DNA from: 73-13 sp035556075
GTDB taxonomy: Bacteria; Actinomycetota; Actinomycetes; Actinomycetales; Microbacteriaceae
Direction of reading: 5' to 3'
DNA: 64,000 nucleotides
Assembly (NCBI GenBank): GCA_035556075.1
Contig: DATMFQ010000014.1
Span: forward strand, 70,393-134,392
The notes beneath the pieces are model-generated. The model ran no database searches, was not told the origin of the DNA, and worked only from the letters and a program-made list of their open reading frames with translations. A program made the translations under genes and the position numbers. The stretch's first letter is position 1, and every line of letters starts with the position of its first letter. Of the stretch, positions 8,372 to 16,605 are shown one piece after another.

Positions 8372-10267
8372 TCAGGGTCGCGGCGCGAAGGGGTCCGGGT
8401 TCGACTCGAGCAGACGCCGCGTGTACTCATGCCCGGGCGATCGCAAGAGCGTCTCCGCGTCGGCGACCTCGAGTAGCCGACCGCCCTGCATGACGCCGAC
8501 CCGGTCGGCGATCGAGGTGATGAGGCTGAGATTGTGCGTGATGAGCACATACGTCAGGTCAAGCTCGCGCTGCAGCTCGAGGAGGAGATTGACGATCTGG
8601 CCCTGCACAGAGACGTCGAGCGCGCTCGTTGGCTCGTCCGCGACGATGAGCTTTGGCGTTGCGGCGATCGCTCGCGCAATCGCAACCCGCTGACGCTGCC
8701 CGCCGGAGAGCTCCGAGGCATACTTCCGAGCGGTCGTCGCAGGAAGCCCGACGGCATCGAGCAGCTCCAGCACTCGGCGGCCTCGCTCGGCGCGCCCGAT
8801 CGGCAGCAGCTGACGCATCGGCTCGGTGATCGCTTGCGCCACCGTCTGCCGCGGATCGATGCTGCCGTGGGGGTCTTGAAAGACGGCCTGAATCTCGCGA
8901 CGCAGCTCCAGCTCCGCGCGTCGGCGTCGGCGTCGCCCGTATTCGATCTCACCAAGGCGGATGCGCGAGCCGGGGTCGGGCTTCTCAAGGTCGAGCATGA
9001 GGCGCCCAAGCGTGCTCTTCCCCGAGCCCGTCTCACCGACGACTCCGAAGAGCTCGCCCCGGCGGATCGTCAAGCTCAGATCCATGACCGCGCGCGTGAC
9101 GCTGACGTCGGCCGCGCCCCGCCGGTCAGCTCGAGTGGTCTGCCGACGCGCATTCCTTGCATAGGTCTTATTGACATGCTCGAGCACGAGAAATGCGTCG
9201 CCCGGCGCGCGCCGCGCCGCGTCCACGGGCGACTCCTCCGGACCGGTGAGCCGTTCCACGAGCTCTGGCGTCCACTCCGTGACGGGTGCCCAACTGCGGA
9301 CCATGTGGTCGCCATCGACGAGGACCGGCGGCGGTTCCGTGTGGCACCGCTCGGTCGCGAGTGCGTTGCGCGGGGCGAACCTGTCGCCCGGGGGCTTTGC
9401 GCCCGGTGCCGGCACCGCGCCCGGTATGGTCCGCAGCCGTCCTGCGACCCGGACGCCGGGACGGGGGACGCACTCGAGCAGCGCCTTCGTGTAGGGATGC
9501 TGTGGACGGCGCAGCATCTGCTCGACGGGACCCGATTCGATGATCTCCCCCGCGTACATCACCGCAATGCGGTCGGCCATTTCGGCCGCGATGCCGAGGT
9601 CGTGCGTGATGAGCACGCACGCCATGTCGCGCTGCCGCTGTAGACGACGCAAGAGTCGGAGGATTTCTGCCTGCACGGTCACGTCGAGCGCCGTCGTGGG
9701 TTCGTCCGCGATCAAGAGATCCGGGTCCCCCACGAGTGCCATCGCGATCATCACGCGCTGCTGCATGCCCCCCGACAGCTGATGGGGGTACTGCGTCATG
9801 ACGGCCTCGGGGTCGGCCATGCCGACCTCGGTCAGGAGCGATAGTGCCTTTGCCCGCCCAGCCCGATCGAGCTCGGCGCGGCCGACACCACGCCGAGGAT
9901 GCGCATGGAGCCGGAATGCCTCGAGCAACTGCGCGCCGATCCGCATCGTGGGATTCAGTGCCTCCATCGCCTCCTGAAAGACGACCCCAATGCGCGCGCC
10001 GCGGAGCCGCGACATCTCGAGTTGATCCTGCGCCACAAGATCGATCCCATCGAGCGTCGCGCTTCCGGAGAGTCGAATCGGCGCGGTGAACTCGAGCAGG
10101 CGTGCGATCGACAGCACCGTGACCGACTTGCCGGAGCCTGACTCCCCCGCAATGCAGAGCGTCTCACCGCGGCGCACGGCGAAGCCGACCTCCTCAGCCA
10201 GCGCGAGTCGGCCATTATCGGTCTCGACCTCGACGGTGAAGTCGGTCACGCGAAGCAGAGCGGACAT
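8372..10267 (-). CDS. Fused double ATPase of peptide-type ABC transporter (DppD-DppF)
   Basis: Powers the importer. Two complete ATPase domains sit in one 631-residue chain. Domain 1 has Walker A GESGSGKS at 41-48, signature LSGGMQQR at about 164-171, Walker B LLIADEP at 184-190 and H-loop His222. It is followed by an oligopeptide/dipeptide C-terminal motif (HPYTKALLECVPRP, about 257-270) with a conserved late cysteine. Domain 2 has Walker A GETGSGKS at 411-418, LSGGQRQR at about 520 and IVADEPTSALD at 541-551. Fused forms of DppD-DppF are common in actinobacteria. Both domains look active. It starts 6 bases after the hydrolase stop codon. Confidence 0.94.
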   Translation of the reverse strand: MSALLRVTDFTVEVETDNGRLALAEEVGFAVRRGETLCIAGESGSGKSVTVLSIARLLEFTAPIRLSGSATLDGIDLVAQDQLEMSRLRGARIGVVFQEAMEALNPTMRIGAQLLEAFRLHAHPRRGVGRAELDRAGRAKALSLLTEVGMADPEAVMTQYPHQLSGGMQQRVMIAMALVGDPDLLIADEPTTALDVTVQAEILRLLRRLQRQRDMACVLITHDLGIAAEMADRIAVMYAGEIIESGPVEQMLRRPQHPYTKALLECVPRPGVRVAGRLRTIPGAVPAPGAKPPGDRFAPRNALATERCHTEPPPVLVDGDHMVRSWAPVTEWTPELVERLTGPEESPVDAARRAPGDAFLVLEHVNKTYARNARRQTTRADRRGAADVSVTRAVMDLSLTIRRGELFGVVGETGSGKSTLGRLMLDLEKPDPGSRIRLGEIEYGRRRRRRAELELRREIQAVFQDPHGSIDPRQTVAQAITEPMRQLLPIGRAERGRRVLELLDAVGLPATTARKYASELSGGQRQRVAIARAIAATPKLIVADEPTSALDVSVQGQIVNLLLELQRELDLTYVLITHNLSLITSIADRVGVMQGGRLLEVADAETLLRSPGHEYTRRLLESNPDPFAPRP

Positions 10268-10273
10268 CGCGCC

Positions 10274-11287
10274 TCAGATCTCCCGGGCGAGGAGTTCGGA
10301 GGGTCGGCGAACGGTGATCGTGTCGATGTCGGCATCGCTGATACCCCGGGCACGCATAAGGGGCACGACACGGCGCAGGATGTGGGCATAGCCCTCCCCG
10401 CCCCATCGAGTGAGCCGGGTTTTCCGGCAGATGTCCTGCGAGATCGTGATGTGTTCGACGAGCCCCCGCTCGATGAGCTCCGCGATCCAGCGCACCCGCA
10501 TCCCATCGTTGGGTCGGTCGACCGCAGGATTCGGCGGATAGTACGAGGATTCGTCACCGAAGAGGTCGAACTCGAGGACGACGCCCGTCGCTTCAACGAG
10601 TTCGACCATCCGTTCGACGTCGAAGATCGTGCGGTCGATGTGGCTGATCACGGTGCGAGTCAGCTCGCCGCCCGCCGCTCGGATGGCTGCCGCGTGCTCC
10701 GCGGGTGCCGATTCGCCCCGCCCCGGGTGGAGCAGGAGCATCGCCCCGGTCTCCTGCTGTGCGAGGCAGGCAGCGTCGAGCACCTTCCGCTCCGCCGCAG
10801 TCTCGGGCCACGACATGCCGATCTCGCCGATGATCCCAGCCCGCACGCCATCGACGCCGACCTCGAGATCGTGCACAATCCGCGCGGCGATGTCGTCGAT
10901 GCTGTCATCGCCGAGCCCGTCGGGGTGGAAGGCGTCAATGTAGTAGCCGGACCCCATGATCACGTGGACCCCAGACGCACGTGACACCGCAGCGAGGCGG
11001 GCTGGTTGCCGTCCGAGCCCAAGGGACGTCGCGTCGACCAGGGTGCCGCCCCCGAACGCCGCGAAGCGCTGCATCTCGTCGATCGCGTCGTCCAGGTCGT
11101 CCAAGACCATGTCGGTCGGGTTCGAGCCCGCGCGGGTCCGGTAGAGGGACTCGAGCGTAATCGGCTCGTCGACGTCGGATGGGTCCGAATACTTGGACAG
11201 GTCGCAGAAGAGATGCTCGTGGAGTTGCACATGTCCGAGCTCCTCCGGGTCGACCGGACCGAGGACCGTCATCACTGCGCGGGTCAC
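10274..11287 (-). CDS. Phosphotriesterase-family metal-dependent hydrolase
   Basis: TIM-barrel amidohydrolase-superfamily protein, 337 residues. Expected metal ligands are His23 and His25 (QLHEHLF), Glu155 (GIIGEIG) as bridging ligand, His187 (LLLHPGRG), His216 (ISHID) and Asp275 (ISQDI). Glutamate in place of the carboxylated lysine is the arrangement of E. coli Php rather than of the organophosphate hydrolase, so lactone, amide or ester substrates are more likely than phosphotriesters. The usual C-terminal NP motif is RP here (RRPSELLA). The start overlaps the aminotransferase stop (ATGA), so the two are translationally coupled and probably act in one pathway. Specific substrate unknown. 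Confidence 0.88.
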   Translation of the reverse strand: MTRAVMTVLGPVDPEELGHVQLHEHLFCDLSKYSDPSDVDEPITLESLYRTRAGSNPTDMVLDDLDDAIDEMQRFAAFGGGTLVDATSLGLGRQPARLAAVSRASGVHVIMGSGYYIDAFHPDGLGDDSIDDIAARIVHDLEVGVDGVRAGIIGEIGMSWPETAAERKVLDAACLAQQETGAMLLLHPGRGESAPAEHAAAIRAAGGELTRTVISHIDRTIFDVERMVELVEATGVVLEFDLFGDESSYYPPNPAVDRPNDGMRVRWIAELIERGLVEHITISQDICRKTRLTRWGGEGYAHILRRVVPLMRARGISDADIDTITVRRPSELLAREI

Positions 11288-12615
11288 GCCGCCTCCCCAT
11301 CTCGCTCCAGAAGCGCTTGGTAGTCCGACAGGTGCTCGAACGCTCGTGCATACCCGGCAGCGACGGCCTCCAGGTCCTCGGGCGTCAGCACCGTGGACAG
11401 ATTGAGCATGCCGCGCGGCGCGGCGTAGACGCCTTCGACCAGCAGCGCGAGATGGAGCGCCGCTCGGAAGGTCAGGCCGCGATGCGCCGCCTTGGGCGTG
11501 TGCACCCGGGCGGCGCCCGGATGGACGTTCATGATCGATCCCGAGCGGGTCACCGTGACCGGCATCCCGCTCGCTCGTCCCGCGGCCTCGATGCGCTCGG
11601 CCAGTAGGGCGGCATCAGTGTTCAGCTGTTCGATGCGCGCACCGTCCAGGTGTCGCAGGGCCACGACTCCGCCGGCCACCGCTGGGATGTTGCCGTTGAA
11701 GGTGCCCGAATGCTCGAGCCGCTCGGGCACCAGCGGCGAGGTCAGCTCAAGGAGTCGCGCGCGACCGCCGACCGCGCCGATTGGGAGACCGCCGCCGATG
11801 ATCTTTCCCATCGTCGTGAGGTCCGGGTCAAGACCGAGTTCCGACTGCATGCCGCCGAACCCATTTCGCAGGGACTGGACTTCATCGAGGACGAAGACGG
11901 CGCCGACCTCACGGGCTCGATCCTGCACGGCACGAAGAAATTCGGGCTCCCCGGGAAGAACGCCGCCCGCGCCGAGAAACGGCTCCATGAAGACCGCGGC
12001 GGTACTCTCCGTGATTGCTGAGTCAAGCCCGTCGAGCTGGTTGTAGTCCACGCGGATCACCTCGGGCGCATCCGGGTGGAATGGATCCACCCCGCCGTGG
12101 TACGCGCCAGTCGCCATCACGAGGCCGCGCCGTCCCGTTGCTTTGCGGGCGATGCGCAGCGCGAGCGCGGATGCCTCCGACCCGGAGTTGGTGAACCGCA
12201 CCTGCTCAACACTGGCGACCCGGGCGCGAAGTGCCTCCGCGAGCTCAAGCTGCCGCAGGTGCAACGCGGAGAACGCCGTCCCGGAGGAGAGCAGCGGAAT
12301 CTGCACCTCGACGATCGGCGCGAACGCGTTCCCATGGATGAGCGAGGTGTAGTTGTTCACGACGTCGAGATACTCATGGCCGTCCACATCGTGCAGGCGG
12401 GAACCAGCACCGCGCTCGATACTCGTGGGGAAGGGCGCAAAATGGGTCACCGAGCGGGTCTCAGCACCGGGAAGCGCGACACACGCACGTTCGAAGATCT
12501 CGCGGGACCGAGGCCGCATCGTGGCGTAGGCATCGACAAGCGGCTCCGGAAGCGCTACCGGGTGTGCGTCCGCCAGCCCCGGCGCTCCTCGAACTGCAGT
12601 CGACGCGTGATCCAT
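11284..12615 (-). CDS. Class III aminotransferase (glutamate-1-semialdehyde aminomutase-like)
   Basis: PLP enzyme of fold type I, 443 residues. Visible are the phosphate-binding SGSEA at 144-148, AYHGG at 171-175, Asp244 in FVLDEVQS and the Schiff-base lysine K271 in TMGKIIGGGLPIGAVGG; HSGTFNGN follows. The GGGLPIGAVGG pattern resembles GSA aminomutases, but the gene is far from heme genes and in an import/catabolic operon, so a catabolic aminotransferase or aminomutase is likelier than HemL. AAGGAG precedes the ATG by 4 bases. It is the first gene of the operon, read from the operator region at 12681-12749. Confidence 0.88.
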   Translation of the reverse strand: MDHASTAVRGAPGLADAHPVALPEPLVDAYATMRPRSREIFERACVALPGAETRSVTHFAPFPTSIERGAGSRLHDVDGHEYLDVVNNYTSLIHGNAFAPIVEVQIPLLSSGTAFSALHLRQLELAEALRARVASVEQVRFTNSGSEASALALRIARKATGRRGLVMATGAYHGGVDPFHPDAPEVIRVDYNQLDGLDSAITESTAAVFMEPFLGAGGVLPGEPEFLRAVQDRAREVGAVFVLDEVQSLRNGFGGMQSELGLDPDLTTMGKIIGGGLPIGAVGGRARLLELTSPLVPERLEHSGTFNGNIPAVAGGVVALRHLDGARIEQLNTDAALLAERIEAAGRASGMPVTVTRSGSIMNVHPGAARVHTPKAAHRGLTFRAALHLALLVEGVYAAPRGMLNLSTVLTPEDLEAVAAGYARAFEHLSDYQALLERDGEAA

Positions 12616-12680
12616 GTCACTCCTTGCTCATCATCGAGGTCTCGGCTCGCCCTTGGGCGGAGCCCTTCACTGCCGGCTCC

Positions 12681-12693
12681 TGTCCAGTGGACA
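12681..12693. promoter_or_regulatory. Candidate operator 1 (TetR-type palindrome)
   Basis: TGTCCAGTGGACA, a perfect palindrome around a central G. It shares TGTCCAG and GGACA with operator 2, centre to centre about 44 bases. It lies close to the predicted start of transcription of the aminotransferase operon. Probable site for the divergently encoded TetR protein. Confidence 0.6.
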
Positions 12694-12700
12694 TGGCGCG

Positions 12701-12730
12701 ACGCTAACATGTGGACCGTCTTCCTGTCCA
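12701..12730 (-). promoter_or_regulatory. Candidate promoter of aminotransferase-transporter operon
   Basis: On the minus strand TGGACA (12730-12725) and TAGCGT (12706-12701) are separated by 18 bases, fitting -35 TTGACA and -10 TANNNT. The -35 box lies inside operator 2 and operator 1 covers the start region, a classic layout for repression. Predicted leader about 80 bases. Confidence 0.45.
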
Positions 12731-12749
12731 GCGGACAGGAAGACGGTCC
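12713..12749. promoter_or_regulatory. Candidate operator 2, 17+3+17 perfect palindrome
   Basis: GGACCGTCTTCCTGTCC, then AGC, then the exact reverse complement of the first arm. The core CCTGTCCAGCGGACAGG matches operator 1. The length and perfection suggest that two regulator dimers could bind, as in QacR-type TetR operators (inference). Confidence 0.7.
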
Positions 12750-12850
12750 GGGAGTGAGGCGATCGGCCGGACGAGGGCTACGATCGGTCGAGTCGGGAGC
12801 GCCACGGCGCGAGATCGTCTCGATATCGGACGCAACACAAGGGAGCCAGC

Positions 12851-13573
12851 ATCAGCGAAGGTCCTGACCTCTCACGGGAACTGATCGTCGCCGCCGCGAC
12901 CGAGCTGGTCGACGAGGTGGGCCTTGACCGATTCTCCGTCCGGGAACTCGCCCGACGACTGCAGGTCTTCCCCACCGCTGTCTATTGGCATGTCGGATCA
13001 AAGTCACGGCTTCTGAGCCTTGCCGCGGGTGGCCTCATCGCGGAGGTACAGACCGCCGCGCCAACCGAGAGTACCTGGGAGGCCACGCTGTCAGACATCG
13101 CACACCAGATCCGCACCGTGATGCACCGACACCCGAACTTCTCCTCCATCTTCGGCGCCGAGATCGGCGTCGACCTAACCCCCTCCATGCCCCTTGCGGA
13201 AGCCATCCTGAGTGCCCTCGCCTCCGCGGGCTTCGACGACGACGAGATGGTTCCGGCCTATAACGCCTACACCGGCGCGGTCCTCGGCTGGGTCAGCATT
13301 GAGCTCTCCAAGGCCGCCGCGTCCGTCGGCGCGGACGTCAACTGGGAAGAGAGCGTCGCCAAAGACCTCAGATCACTCGACCCTGCTCGCTACCCCCATA
13401 CGCTACGTCTGGCACCCGCGCTCGCCGACCGCGCATTCATGACCCGATGGACTTCCGGGCGAAGCAACCCGCTCGATCGGAGTTTCGAAAAATTCCTCGA
13501 CATCCTCATCGCTGGACTTAGCCACGAACTGCGCACCGGGCAGACCAGTGAGGCCTCAGACACCGCCTCCTAA
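12851..13573 (+). CDS. TetR-family regulator, apparently starting at ATC
   Basis: One-component repressor divergent from the accessory operon, most likely its regulator. The helix-turn-helix is complete (ELIVAAATELVDEVG, FSVRELARRLQVFPTAVYWHV), followed by a C-terminal ligand domain; 240 residues from the proposed start. The first in-frame ATG/GTG/TTG is GTG at 12917, which would delete helix 1 of the DNA-binding domain. Upstream the frame is open to a TGA at 12755 without any ATG, GTG or TTG. ATC at 12851 follows GGGAG by 5 bases, a good Shine-Dalgarno distance, so a rare ATC start or a sequence error (ATG read as ATC) is likely. The downstream trpA gene is convergent. Confidence 0.75.
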   Translation: MSEGPDLSRELIVAAATELVDEVGLDRFSVRELARRLQVFPTAVYWHVGSKSRLLSLAAGGLIAEVQTAAPTESTWEATLSDIAHQIRTVMHRHPNFSSIFGAEIGVDLTPSMPLAEAILSALASAGFDDDEMVPAYNAYTGAVLGWVSIELSKAAASVGADVNWEESVAKDLRSLDPARYPHTLRLAPALADRAFMTRWTSGRSNPLDRSFEKFLDILIAGLSHELRTGQTSEASDTAS

Positions 13574-13590
13574 GGCGAACTTGCGCGGAC

Positions 13591-14355
13591 TCAGCCGGGA
13601 ATCCCGGCCGCGAGGCGCGTCGCGACCTCCGCGGCGCCCTCCTCGCGATGGTCGATGATGGCCCGGACGATCGCCGAGCCGACGATGGCGCCGTCGGCGT
13701 AGTCGAGGACCTCGCGCACCTGCGCGGCCGTCGAGATGCCGATGCCGACGTGGACGCGGCTCGCGCCGGCCGCGTACAGCCGCGCGACGAGCGATCGCGC
13801 CGCCTGGTCGACGTCCTCCCGCGTGCCGGTGACCCCCATCGTCGAGACCGCATAGATCCAGCCGCGGCTCGCCTCGACGATCATCTTCAGCCGTGCATCG
13901 GTCGAGCTCGGCGCAGCGAGGAAGATGCGGTCGAGCCCCGTGCGCTCGCTCGCCGCGATCCAGTCCGCGGCAGCGTCCGGCGTGATGTCCGGGGTGATGA
14001 GGCCCTGTGCGCCCGCCGCCTTCAGGTCATCGGCGAAGCGGTCGACGCCATACTGCACGACCGGGTTCCAGTAGGTCATGACCCAGATCGGCGCCGTCAC
14101 GCCGCGCCCGCGGATGCCGCGGATCGCCTCAAAGACATGGCGGAGTCGGAAGCCCGCGTCGAGCGCGAACTGGGTCGCCTCCTGGATGACCGGACCGTCC
14201 ATGACCGGGTCCGAGTACGGCACGCCGAGTTCGATGCCCTCGACGCCGTGCTCCACGAGCGCGACGGCCGCATCGATCGAGCCCTCGAGGTGAGGATAGC
14301 CGACGGGGAGATAGCCGATCAGGCGGGGACCGGCGGGCGCATCCCGCGCATTCAT
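13591..14355 (-). CDS. trpA: Tryptophan synthase alpha subunit
   Basis: Cleaves indole-3-glycerol phosphate to indole and glyceraldehyde-3-phosphate; indole is channelled to TrpB. TIM barrel of 254 residues. Catalytic Glu42 and Asp53 lie in GIELGVPYSDPVMDGP, and the phosphate site includes GVTGTR. The start was placed at the ATG overlapping the trpB stop (ATGA) rather than at an in-frame codon 33 bases upstream; MNARDAPAG fits family starts better. It is the last gene of the trp block and faces the convergent tetR gene 17 bases away. Confidence 0.96.
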   Translation of the reverse strand: MNARDAPAGPRLIGYLPVGYPHLEGSIDAAVALVEHGVEGIELGVPYSDPVMDGPVIQEATQFALDAGFRLRHVFEAIRGIRGRGVTAPIWVMTYWNPVVQYGVDRFADDLKAAGAQGLITPDITPDAAADWIAASERTGLDRIFLAAPSSTDARLKMIVEASRGWIYAVSTMGVTGTREDVDQAARSLVARLYAAGASRVHVGIGISTAAQVREVLDYADGAIVGSAIVRAIIDHREEGAAEVATRLAAGIPG

Positions 14356-15575
14356 GCCTGCTCCTGACCGTCGATGAGGCCGAACCACTCGGCAGCCGTC
14401 TCCATGTCCTTGTCACCACGACCGGAGAGGTTGACGACGATGACCGCGCCCTCGCCGCGCTCGGCCACGAGCGCCGGGGCGAGCCGCAGCGCACCCGCGA
14501 GCGCGTGCGCGGACTCGATCGCCGGGATGATGCCCTCCGTGCGCGACAGCAGCCGCAGCGCGTCCATCGCCTCGGCGTCGGTCGCCGGCAGGTACTGCGC
14601 ACGGCCGATGTCCGCGAGCCAGGCGTGCTCGGGGCCGACGCCCGGATAGTCCAGACCGGCGGAGATCGAGTGCGACTCGATGGTCTGGCCGTCCTCGTTC
14701 TGCAGCACATAGGTGCGGGCGCCATGCAGGACGCCGGGGCGCCCGCGCTCGATCGAAGCCGCGTGTCGGGGGGTGTCGATCCCGTCGCCCGCCGCCTCGA
14801 TGCCGAACAGCTTGACGCCCGAGTCATCGAGGAATGCGTCGAAGATGCCGATCGCGTTCGAACCGCCCCCGACACAGGCGACGACCGCATCCGGCAACGC
14901 GCCCGTGGCGGCCCGGATCTGCTCCCGCGCCTCCTCGCCGATGATCTTCTGGAGGTCCCGGACGAGCGCCGGGAACGGGTGCGGACCGGCCGCGGTGCCG
15001 AACACGTAGTTCGTCGTCGCCACATTCGTCACCCAGTCGCGAAACGCCTCGTTGATCGCGTCCTTCAGCGTCCGGGAGCCGGTGCGTACGGGGATGACCT
15101 CGGCGCCGAGCAGGCGCATCCGGGCGACGTTGAGCGCCTGGCGCTGCGTGTCGACCTCGCCCATGTAGATCGTGCAGTCCATCCCGAAGAGGGCCGCCGC
15201 GGTCGCCGTCGCGACGCCGTGCTGGCCCGCGCCCGTCTCCGCGATGATGCGCGTCTTGCCGAGCTTGCGGGTCAGCAACGCCTGGCCGAGCACGTTGTTG
15301 ATCTTGTGTGAGCCGGTGTGGTTGAGGTCCTCGCGCTTGAGGAAGACCCGCGCACCGGCAGCGTGCTCGGCGAAGCGCGGCACCTCGGTGAGGATCGAGG
15401 GGCGGCCCGTGTAGCTGCGGTGCAGCTCGGCGAGCTCCGCGTGGAAGCCGGGGTCGGCCTTGAGATCCTCGTAGGCCGCCGCGATCTCATCGATCGCCTC
15501 GATGAGCGACTCGGGCATGAATCGCCCGCCGTAGTCGCCGAAGAATGGCCCAGCCTCGTCCCGGAGTCCCATCAC
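14352..15575 (-). CDS. trpB: Tryptophan synthase beta subunit
   Basis: PLP enzyme joining indole and serine to tryptophan, 407 residues. The PLP lysine is K91 in NHTGSHKINN. AETGAGQHGVATA and the phosphate cradle GGGSNAIG are present. The short N-terminus without long extension marks the TrpB1 type that pairs with TrpA. Both ends overlap neighbours by four bases (ATGA with trpC upstream and trpA downstream), ensuring coupled translation of the complex. Confidence 0.97.
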   Translation of the reverse strand: MMGLRDEAGPFFGDYGGRFMPESLIEAIDEIAAAYEDLKADPGFHAELAELHRSYTGRPSILTEVPRFAEHAAGARVFLKREDLNHTGSHKINNVLGQALLTRKLGKTRIIAETGAGQHGVATATAAALFGMDCTIYMGEVDTQRQALNVARMRLLGAEVIPVRTGSRTLKDAINEAFRDWVTNVATTNYVFGTAAGPHPFPALVRDLQKIIGEEAREQIRAATGALPDAVVACVGGGSNAIGIFDAFLDDSGVKLFGIEAAGDGIDTPRHAASIERGRPGVLHGARTYVLQNEDGQTIESHSISAGLDYPGVGPEHAWLADIGRAQYLPATDAEAMDALRLLSRTEGIIPAIESAHALAGALRLAPALVAERGEGAVIVVNLSGRGDKDMETAAEWFGLIDGQEQA

Positions 15576-16369
15576 GCCTCCCCCTCGTCGGTCGCGGTCG
15601 CTTCGATGAATGCGCTGACTGCCGCCGCCGGGTCGCCCCCGGTGACGAGTGCCTCCCCGACGAGCACGACGTCGGCCCCGGCGGACCGGTAGGCGACGAC
15701 ATCATCGACGGAGTGCACCGCGGACTCCGCGATCTTCACCGCCCCCTCAGGGAACCGGTCGACGAGGCGCCCGAACAGCTCCCGGTCAAGCTCGAAGGTC
15801 CGCAGGTCCCGCGCATTCACCCCGATGACCTGTGCCCCGAGGTCGCTCGCGCGGGACAGCTCCTCCGCCGAGTGCGTCTCGACGAGCGGCGTCATGCCGA
15901 GCTCGACGATGAACTCATGGAGCCGAGCGAGCGTGCGCTGGTCGAGGGCCGCCACGAGGAGGAGCACGAGGTCGGCGCCCGCGGCGCGCGCTTCGAGGAT
16001 CTGGTACTCCTCGCCGATGAAGTCCTTGCGCAGCAGCGGCGTCTCGACCGCCTCGCGCACCTCGCGGAGGTCACGGAGCGAGCCGCCGAAGCGACGCTCC
16101 TCGGTGAGGACGGAGATCGCCGATGCCCCGCCGAAGGCGTACTCCCGCGCGAGCGTGCGCGGCTCGGGGATGTCGGCGAGGGCCCCGCGCGACGGGGACG
16201 CGCGCTTGATCTCCGCGATGACGTGGATCGTGTCACGTGGCGCGAGGGCGGCGGCGGCGTCGATCGCGGGCGGCATGGCGAGCGCCTGACGCTCAATCGC
16301 CGACAGCGGCGTGTCGACGCGCCGAACCGCGGCGTCCTCCAGCGCCCCGGCGAGCAGGGCGTCGAGCAT
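15572..16369 (-). CDS. trpC: Indole-3-glycerol phosphate synthase
   Basis: Closes the indole ring from CdRP. TIM barrel of 265 residues. AEIKRASPSRG, LRKDFIGEEYQI and VNARDLRTFELD hold the catalytic Lys, Glu and Asn residues. The start is the ATG at MLDALLAGALED, two bases after the stop of the HGxxPAAW gene; the longer open frame upstream is non-coding for this protein. There is no trpF fused or nearby, in line with the bifunctional PriA of actinobacteria doing that step. Confidence 0.96.
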   Translation of the reverse strand: MLDALLAGALEDAAVRRVDTPLSAIERQALAMPPAIDAAAALAPRDTIHVIAEIKRASPSRGALADIPEPRTLAREYAFGGASAISVLTEERRFGGSLRDLREVREAVETPLLRKDFIGEEYQILEARAAGADLVLLLVAALDQRTLARLHEFIVELGMTPLVETHSAEELSRASDLGAQVIGVNARDLRTFELDRELFGRLVDRFPEGAVKIAESAVHSVDDVVAYRSAGADVVLVGEALVTGGDPAAAVSAFIEATATDEGEA

Positions 16370-16371
16370 GG

Positions 16372-16599
16372 TCAATGCGACTTCGTCTGGACCTTGTGGC
16401 CGCCGACCCCGTAGCCCATGGCCTTCATGATGCCGCCGACGATGAGCCCGAGGACGGCGAGCCCCGCCGAGGCCCAGACCAGCCACTGCGCGTCAAACCA
16501 GAACGCGAAGGTCCCGATGACGAATGCGACGAGGATGACGGCCACTGCCGTCCACGACGCGGGGGAATTGCCGTGTCCCGGGTCACTGCCGTTGCTCAT
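16372..16599 (-). CDS. HGxxPAAW-type small membrane protein
   Basis: 75 residues with the family motif near the N-terminus (HGNSPASWTAVAVI) and two hydrophobic segments (about 16-34 and 39-61), ending in a basic tail. Proteins of this family sit next to trpC in many Microbacteriaceae; their role is not known. The ATG is 6 bases after TAGACT, a leaderless -10 whose TAG is also the stop codon of the preceding gene, so this gene may start an internal transcript for trpCBA. Confidence 0.8.
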   Translation of the reverse strand: MSNGSDPGHGNSPASWTAVAVILVAFVIGTFAFWFDAQWLVWASAGLAVLGLIVGGIMKAMGYGVGGHKVQTKSH

Positions 16600-16605
16600 G
16601 CGACC

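Noticed and set aside
11284..12615. Naming the aminotransferase HemL
   Set aside because: The active-site pattern is similar, but no other heme-synthesis gene is adjacent and the operon is a transport/catabolic one.
12917..13573. GTG 12917 as start of the TetR protein
   Set aside because: It would remove the first helix of the DNA-binding domain, which is encoded in frame just upstream and is well conserved.
16372..16486. Longer trpC starting at 16486
   Set aside because: The extra 39 residues are antisense-like, overlap the HGxxPAAW gene and do not resemble TrpC; MLDALLAGALED fits the family.
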